Assembly: GCF_041224595.1 (NCBI RefSeq)
Contig: NZ_JBGFGN010000157.1
Location: 248,001-312,000, forward strand
Reading direction: 5' to 3'
Length of the DNA stretch: 64,000 nucleotides
Origin: Donghicola sp041224595
Lineage (GTDB): Bacteria > Pseudomonadota > Alphaproteobacteria > Rhodobacterales > Rhodobacteraceae
Both the position numbers and the translations under genes were made by a program. The notes beneath the pieces were generated by a model. That model was not told where the DNA came from and did no database searches. It saw nothing but the letters and a program-made list of their open reading frames with translations. Shown here in pieces: positions 59,310 through 64,000 of this stretch. Position 1 is the first letter of the stretch, and each line of letters starts with the position of its first letter.

Positions 59310-60773
59310 TTACTGCGATTCGACAGTCAAAGCGACGAAACGAGGCTCGCCCATGCGACGGATCAAAAGAAGAAGCGATTTGCGTCCCGCCTCTGCAGTC
59401 TCCTCGATGCGCGCCTGAAGGTCGGCGACAGCGGTGATTGGCTGCTGACCAGCCTCGGTGATCACGTCACCTGCACGCAGTCCCTTGTCGAAGGCTTCGC
59501 TGTCGTCGGCAACCTCGGTGATCACCAGACCTTTGCTCGCAGGCGGAAGCTCCAGCTCCGAACGGACTTCGTCAGTCAGTTCCGACAGGGTCATGCCAAG
59601 AATTTCAGCCGAAGACGGTTCTACCATTTCTTCTGGCGCAGTGTCTTCTGAACCTTCGGCCGTCTCACGGCGGCCAAGCGTCACGAGAATGGTCTGGCTC
59701 TTGCCTTCGCGGAAGACAACGACGCGGACGGCTTTGCCATCGGGGGTGTCACCCACCTGGCGGACCAAACCGCGTGTGTCGTCTACGTCCACACCATCAA
59801 AGCTGGTGATCACATCGCCTGCCATAATGCCTGCGTCCTCGGCAGGACCCGGAGGTACATCGGTGACAAGGGCACCCTTGGCGCTTTCTAGCCCCATCGC
59901 TTCGGCAACATCAGGCGTCACATCCTGAATGCGGACACCCAGCCAGCCACGGCGTGTTTCACCGAACTCTTGCAGCTGATCGACCACCTTGGACACCACG
60001 TTTGCCGCCATCGAGAAGCCGATGCCAATCGAACCGCCGTTGGGCGACAGGATCGCAGTGTTCACACCAACGACGTCGCCGTTCATGTCGAACAAAGGCC
60101 CCCCCGAGTTGCCGCGGTTGATCGCGGCGTCGGTCTGGATGTAGTCATCGTAGCTGCCGGACAATTCGCGGTTGCGCGCCGACACGATACCGGCCGAGAC
60201 AGAGAAGCCCTGACCCAGCGGGTTCCCCACGGCCAGAACCCAGTCACCGACACGCGCGGTGTCGCTGTCACCGAATGGAACGAAGGGCAGCGGCTCTTCG
60301 GCTTCGACCTTTAGCAGCGCGATGTCGGTCTTAGGATCCGTCCCCACGACAGTCGCCGCCAAGTTATCGCCGCTGGTGAATTCGATCATGATCTCGTCAG
60401 CGTTTTCGATCACATGGTTGTTGGTCACCACGAAACCGTCTTCGCTGATCACAAAACCCGAACCCAGAGCAGAGCTGCGGCGCGGCTGCGTGGGCCCGTC
60501 CGGATTCTGGAACTGGCGGAAAAAGTCTTCGAAGGGCGAACCTTCGGGCACCTGAGGACCAGGGCCGGTATTGACCTCGACCATGGTCGACGTGGTGATG
60601 TTCACCACCGCAGGGCTGACTTGCTCGGCAAGATCGGCAAAGCTATCGGGGGCCGCTTTGACGGTGGTCGCTAGACCTTGGGCCATCGTCATAACCGCGA
60701 CCAGCCCCGCCATGACAACCATCCGAGCCGAAGTCGTGCTGCGGCGTGCAATCGTCTGAGTCTGGGAATTCAA
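59310..60773 (-). CDS. degP: Do/DegP family periplasmic serine endoprotease
   Basis: A 487-residue HtrA protease and chaperone of the periplasm. A Sec signal (MVVMAGLVAVMTMAQGLATT) precedes the trypsin-like domain. The triad is His120 (VVTNNHVIENADE), Asp150 (DPKTDIALLKVE) and Ser223 (INRGNSGGPLFDMNG). Two PDZ domains follow (RRGWLGVRIQDVTPDVAEAM and LELPPASKGLVITEVADDSE). The TTG start at 60773 has AAGGAG 7 nt upstream; the longer frame starts without one. It follows hflK-hflC-DUF2065 on the same strand. Confidence 0.95.
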   Translation of the reverse strand: MNSQTQTIARRSTTSARMVVMAGLVAVMTMAQGLATTVKAAPDSFADLAEQVSPAVVNITTSTMVEVNTGPGPQVPEGSPFEDFFRQFQNPDGPTQPRRSSALGSGFVISEDGFVVTNNHVIENADEIMIEFTSGDNLAATVVGTDPKTDIALLKVEAEEPLPFVPFGDSDTARVGDWVLAVGNPLGQGFSVSAGIVSARNRELSGSYDDYIQTDAAINRGNSGGPLFDMNGDVVGVNTAILSPNGGSIGIGFSMAANVVSKVVDQLQEFGETRRGWLGVRIQDVTPDVAEAMGLESAKGALVTDVPPGPAEDAGIMAGDVITSFDGVDVDDTRGLVRQVGDTPDGKAVRVVVFREGKSQTILVTLGRRETAEGSEDTAPEEMVEPSSAEILGMTLSELTDEVRSELELPPASKGLVITEVADDSEAFDKGLRAGDVITEAGQQPITAVADLQARIEETAEAGRKSLLLLIRRMGEPRFVALTVESQ

Positions 60774-60886
60774 TTGGGGTCTCCTTCTGGAACACGAGCC
60801 GTGTGCATTGTTGAACACCTAGGGTCGCGCTAACTCAACACAAAGGCCGGTAAGATTATCTCAAGACGATGTGATGAGATGAAACT

Positions 60887-61084
60887 TCAGTGCGGCAAGG
60901 CGTCGAAGGTTATCGCAACCAGCGCGACACCCACTGCCATAGCCACCAAACCCATCATCCGGCGGTCCTCTATCGACATCTGCCGCATGGCTTCGAGCAT
61001 ACGCTCGATAAGCGAAGGGGCCAGCGCATAGGCCAGCCCCTCGATCACCAGAACCAGCCCTATGGCCAGAATGGCAGTTTGCAT
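60887..61084 (-). CDS. DUF2065 family small membrane protein
   Basis: A 65-residue protein with two helices: MQTAILAIGLVLVIEGLAYALAP and MMGLVAMAVGVALVAITFD, joined by a charged loop EAMRQMSIEDRR. This is the DUF2065 (YjeT-like) pattern. Its ATG shares one base with the hflC stop (TGATG at 61086-61082), so it is translationally coupled to hflKC. Association with the HflKC complex is inferred from position only. Confidence 0.88.
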   Translation of the reverse strand: MQTAILAIGLVLVIEGLAYALAPSLIERMLEAMRQMSIEDRRMMGLVAMAVGVALVAITFDALPH

Positions 61085-61971
61085 CAGTTGGCTCCGGCCT
61101 CTGGATTGTCGTTCTTCAGATAGTCAAAGAACTGACTGTTCGGAGTCATCACCATGCTGCTGTTGCCACCCTGAAGGGCGCTCTCGTAGGCCTGAAGCGA
61201 CCGGTAGAAGGCAAAGAACTCTGGGTCTGCGCCGAATGCTTCGGCGAACACGTTGTTCCGCTGCGCATCAGCTTCACCGCGAACGATTTGCGCTTCGCGC
61301 TCTGCATCGGACAGGGTTTCCACCACCGTACGATCGGCGGTCGCACGCACACGCTGCGCCGCTTCGTTACCACGGGCGATCTCGTCAGCGGCTTCGCGTT
61401 CACGCTCGGCGCGCATACGGGCAAAGGTGGCCTCGAGGTTCTGCATCGGCAGGTTGGTCTGCTTCAGGCGCACGTCTACAACGTCCAGACCCAAGCTACG
61501 CGCTTGGACACGGGCGTTGTCGCGAATACGCAGCATCAACGAGCCACGCTCCTCGGAGAGGATGGTGTCCGAGGTGACCTGATCAGCACCCAGAACTTCG
61601 CGGATCTGCGCGTTCAGGATCGAGCTCAGGCGGTCTTCGGCGGCACGAATGCCCCCCACACCAACGGCCTGACGGAACTGCACGACATCGGCGATGCGGT
61701 AGCGCGCGAATGCGTCAACGACCAAACGACGATCATCCGACGGCGTGACCTCGATCACATCGGTGTCCAGAGACAGGATGCGATCGTCATATTTCACAAC
61801 GTCTTGGATCAACGGAATTTTGATCGCGAGGCCGGGCTCTTCCTTGACCGCTTTGATCTGGCCGAACTGCAGGACGAGCGCCTTCTCGCGTTCATCCACC
61901 ACATAGAGCGAGGACAGAATGACCGCGATGACTACGACGATGGCGGGCAGGATGATGGCTGATTTACGCAT
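61084..61971 (-). CDS. hflC: HflC, SPFH-domain regulator of FtsH
   Basis: A 295-residue protein with one N-terminal membrane anchor (SAIILPAIVVVIAVILSSLYVV) and an SPFH/band-7 domain outside: EREKALVLQFGQIKAVKEEPG, then VVDAFARYRIADVVQFRQAV. The long helix contains RMRAEREREAADEIARGNEA and RGEADAQRNNVFAEAFGAD. With HflK it surrounds the FtsH protease and limits its access to substrates. It starts 1 nt after the hflK stop. Confidence 0.96.
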   Translation of the reverse strand: MRKSAIILPAIVVVIAVILSSLYVVDEREKALVLQFGQIKAVKEEPGLAIKIPLIQDVVKYDDRILSLDTDVIEVTPSDDRRLVVDAFARYRIADVVQFRQAVGVGGIRAAEDRLSSILNAQIREVLGADQVTSDTILSEERGSLMLRIRDNARVQARSLGLDVVDVRLKQTNLPMQNLEATFARMRAEREREAADEIARGNEAAQRVRATADRTVVETLSDAEREAQIVRGEADAQRNNVFAEAFGADPEFFAFYRSLQAYESALQGGNSSMVMTPNSQFFDYLKNDNPEAGAN

Positions 61972-61972
61972 C

Positions 61973-63133
61973 TTAGTTACCTCCCTGCGAGCTGTTTCGG
62001 TTCAGTTCATTAAGCGGCAGGTAAGGCACGACATTGCTGCCGTTTTCACCGCTGACCAGCGCCTCGTCGAGGATGGTCTTGTCGACACTGCCAAGGACCT
62101 TTTCCATCGTCTCGATATAGAGACGGCGGCGGGTCACTTCGGGCGCCTTCTCATATTCGGCCAGAACAGCACTGAAGCGCGATGCTTCACCCAAGGCGTC
62201 GTTCACCACGCGGGCACGGTAGCCTTCGGCCTCTTCCAGAGTCTGAGCCGCTTCACCGCGGGCTTCCGCAAGAACGCGGTTCGCATAGGCATCCGCCTGA
62301 CGCTGCAGACGATCGCGCTCTTGCTCAGCAGCCTGCACTTCGCGGAAGGCGTCAATCACTTCGCTCGGCGGGTCTGCACGATCAAGGTTCACACGCACAA
62401 CGCTGATGCCGCTGTCATATTCATCCAGCGTCGCTTGAATGTTCTGCATCGCGGTATCCGCAATCAGACCACGGTCACGGTTCAGGATCGGCGCAAGGGT
62501 CGAGGCCGCAATGATTTCGCGCATGACCGACTCGGACACAGCCTGAACGGTCAACTGGGGATCGCGAATGTTGAACAGCAATTTCGCGGGGTCGTTGATA
62601 TTCCAGACAACTTGGAAGTCGATGTCCACGATGTTTGCATCAGTGGTCAGCATCAGGCCATTGCCATTCCCGCCGCGCGAGACGCCCACGTCTTCGGTCC
62701 GTTCCGAGGTCACATTGATAACTTCGGCAGTCACCAACGGCCAAGGCGCGAAGTTCAAACCAGGATTTCCGGTGCTGTAATATTCGCCAAGGAACAGCTC
62801 AACGGACTGTTCTTCGGGTTTCACGGTGTAAAAGCTGCCGAACGCCCACAAAGCAACTGCCGCCAGTACGCCGAGCCCAATGGTGCCGCGGCCCAAGCTT
62901 GGTCCGCCGCCGCCATTGCCACCACCGGTCGAGCCACCGTTGCCACCGCGACCGCCCATCAGGACGCGCAGTTGCTCTTGGCCCTTTTTCACCAGTTCGT
63001 CGATTTCGGGGATTTGGTCATTGCCCTTAGGAGGACGCTGGCCATTGTTGTCGCCGCCCCCTCCGTTCGATCCGCGGTTGCCACCGCCACCAGAGCCTCC
63101 GCCGCCCCAGGGGCCGCTCCCGTTTCCAGCCAT
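61973..63133 (-). CDS. hflK: HflK, SPFH-domain regulator of FtsH
   Basis: A 386-residue partner of HflC. The first 90 residues are Gly/Asn/Ser-rich (GPWGGGGSGGGGNRGSNGGG) with a conserved helix IPEIDELVKKGQEQLRVLMG, then one membrane helix (GLGVLAAVALWAFGSFYTV). The SPFH domain follows: VKPEEQSVELFLGEYYSTGN, VDIDFQVVWNINDPAKLLF and VVRVNLDRADPPSEVIDAF. The order hflK-hflC-DUF2065-degP groups membrane and periplasmic protein quality control in one unit. Confidence 0.96.
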   Translation of the reverse strand: MAGNGSGPWGGGGSGGGGNRGSNGGGGDNNGQRPPKGNDQIPEIDELVKKGQEQLRVLMGGRGGNGGSTGGGNGGGGPSLGRGTIGLGVLAAVALWAFGSFYTVKPEEQSVELFLGEYYSTGNPGLNFAPWPLVTAEVINVTSERTEDVGVSRGGNGNGLMLTTDANIVDIDFQVVWNINDPAKLLFNIRDPQLTVQAVSESVMREIIAASTLAPILNRDRGLIADTAMQNIQATLDEYDSGISVVRVNLDRADPPSEVIDAFREVQAAEQERDRLQRQADAYANRVLAEARGEAAQTLEEAEGYRARVVNDALGEASRFSAVLAEYEKAPEVTRRRLYIETMEKVLGSVDKTILDEALVSGENGSNVVPYLPLNELNRNSSQGGN

Positions 63134-63161
63134 ATAGCCTCTTCCCTTTCGTTTTTCTGTT

Positions 63162-63191
63162 AGGCTTTGCCCTAAGGTGAGGGCAAAGCCT
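63162..63191 (-). terminator. Strong hairpin between gor and hflK
   Basis: Perfect 11-bp stem AGGCTTTGCCC (63162-63172) / GGGCAAAGCCT (63181-63191) with an eight-base loop, 7 nt after the gor stop. There is no clear T run on the minus strand, so it may act as a Rho-independent terminator only weakly. Confidence 0.55.
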
Positions 63192-63197
63192 GAGAAT

Positions 63198-64000
63198 TCA
63201 AGCCGTGCGGGTTGGATTCCGCATGGTCACAAGTTCTTCGGACATGGTCGGGTGCACGGCGCACACGCGATCAAAGTCCTCTTTGGTTGCACCCATTTTA
63301 ACGGCGATCCCCGCAAGTTGGATCATTTCGCCCGCCCCGGGCGCGACGATATGGCACCCCAGCACCTTGCGGGTTTCCTGACTGACAATCAACTTCATGA
63401 GGACGCGCGCCTGACTGCCCGCAAAGGCTGTCTGCATTGGGCGGAACGATGTCACGTAGACTTCGATCGGCTCCTGCGCCGCTGCGGCCTCTTCGCTCAG
63501 GCCGACAGTGCCCATCTCGGGCTGGGTAAAGACGGCGCTTGGGATCAGGTCATGATCGACAGCGGTCTTGTTGCCTTTGAACACGGTCTCGACAAAGGCC
63601 ATGCCTTCGCGGATCGCAACGGGTGTCAGGTTCACCCGGTTGGTCGCGTCACCAATCGCGTAGATCGAGGGCACAGCGGTCTGGCTGTACTTGTCCACGA
63701 TCACCTCGTTCGAGCGGCCGAGTTCGATGCCGACCTCTTCGAGACCCATGTTCGTGGTCGCAGGCAGACGGCCGGTCGCGAACATCACCTTGTCATAGGT
63801 ATTGGTGTCGCCGTTGGTCGCTTTGGTCCAGATCTGGCCGTTCTCTTCCTTCATCTCCAGCACGTTGGTGCCGGTGTGAAGTTTGATGCCGTTGGCGACC
63901 ATTTCGTCAGCGATCAGGCCGCGCGCTTCTTCGTCAAAGCCGCGCAAGATCTGCGCACCGCGGTAGTATTGGGTCACTTCGACGCCAAGGCCGTTCATGA
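63198..64000 (-). CDS. gor: Glutathione-disulfide reductase, C-terminal part (5' end outside the window)
   Basis: The visible 266 residues cover the end of the NAD(P)-binding domain, the central FAD part and the dimerisation domain. VMFATGRLPATTNMGLE, SIYAIGDATNRVNLTPVAI (FAD) and FTQPEMGTVGLSEEAAA lie in the middle. The C-terminal HPTMSEELVTM holds the catalytic His-Glu pair. It would reduce GSSG to GSH with NADPH. The ATG near 63998 is internal; the N-terminal half with the redox CxxxxC lies beyond the right edge. Confidence 0.93.
   Translation of the reverse strand, partial: MNGLGVEVTQYYRGAQILRGFDEEARGLIADEMVANGIKLHTGTNVLEMKEENGQIWTKATNGDTNTYDKVMFATGRLPATTNMGLEEVGIELGRSNEVIVDKYSQTAVPSIYAIGDATNRVNLTPVAIREGMAFVETVFKGNKTAVDHDLIPSAVFTQPEMGTVGLSEEAAAAQEPIEVYVTSFRPMQTAFAGSQARVLMKLIVSQETRKVLGCHIVAPGAGEMIQLAGIAVKMGATKEDFDRVCAVHPTMSEELVTMRNPTRTA

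Noticed and set aside
61919..63163. 414-codon open frame on the plus strand
   Set aside because: Antisense to hflK and its upstream region; no motif.
1..64000. CRISPR arrays, rRNA or tRNA genes, insertion sequences
   Set aside because: No regularly spaced direct repeats with unique spacers, no cloverleaf-like or rRNA sequence and no transposase-like ORF were recognised. Small RNAs cannot be excluded by eye.

Overview
The window is a GC-rich, densely coded stretch of chromosome from an alphaproteobacterium, most likely a Rhodobacteraceae/Roseobacter-group species. The evidence is the gene content and order: DUF934 next to a ferredoxin-NADP reductase; pntA-pntB; bolA, a J-domain gene, cobS and cobT; ftsW-murG-murC-DUF2484-murB-ddl-ftsQ-ftsA-ftsZ-lpxC-bamD-recN; ftsY-eamA-yciB; and hflK-hflC-DUF2065-degP. 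No rRNA, tRNA, CRISPR array, insertion sequence or prophage was recognised. Both ends cut genes: a DUF934 protein on the left and glutathione reductase on the right.

Layout. 1-9.8 kb holds DUF934 (end), fpr, infC (apparent AUA start), a membrane-anchored Ala/Glu-rich protein with three exact-length 40-residue repeats, an XdhC-like protein, a glycosyltransferase-like protein, a Pmp3/YqaE-DUF4112 pair, an M20 amidohydrolase, a YeeE/YedE transporter and a DUF3422 protein. 10-18.8 kb holds pntB/pntA, an isoprenylcysteine methyltransferase-like protein, kynureninase, a secreted six-cysteine protein, a GGH-type glutamine amidotransferase, DUF1294, a cryptochrome/photolyase with DUF2256, and a 65-residue membrane protein. 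18.8-24 kb holds pepN, a PlsC-like acyltransferase and gatB. At 24.1-25.4 kb there is an AT-rich islet with a lone DUF3800 gene. 25.4-36.1 kb holds DUF4177, bolA, a J-domain gene, cobS, a secreted protein, cobT, an Xaa-Pro aminopeptidase, DUF427, a ClC channel and an FAD-linked oxidase. 36.2-50 kb is the division and peptidoglycan (dcw) cluster, all on the minus strand, with recN, bamD and lpxC at its downstream end. 50-64 kb holds a BaiN-type flavoprotein, yciB, eamA, ftsY, a secreted protein, xseA, purD, a secreted FG-GAP-like protein coupled to a 2Fe-2S ferredoxin, a peptidoglycan-binding lipoprotein, degP, DUF2065, hflC, hflK and gor.

Themes. The largest functional block builds and divides the cell envelope: MurC/MurG/MurB/Ddl make lipid II, FtsW/Q/A/Z divide the cell, LpxC starts lipid A synthesis, BamD assembles outer-membrane proteins, and HflKC and DegP control envelope protein quality. 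A second theme is redox and NADPH supply (fpr, pntAB, gor, ferredoxin). CobS and CobT are two of the three aerobic cobaltochelatase subunits.

The most interesting signals are these. A shared GGAACC-N15/16-NGTTG motif, like an ECF sigma promoter, lies upstream of three small or repetitive stress- or envelope-type genes. A dispersed intergenic repeat has two full copies and two or more tail-only copies. infC lacks a canonical start codon. The DUF3800 islet is AT-rich. Two convergent gene pairs have real coding overlaps of 65 and 105 nt.
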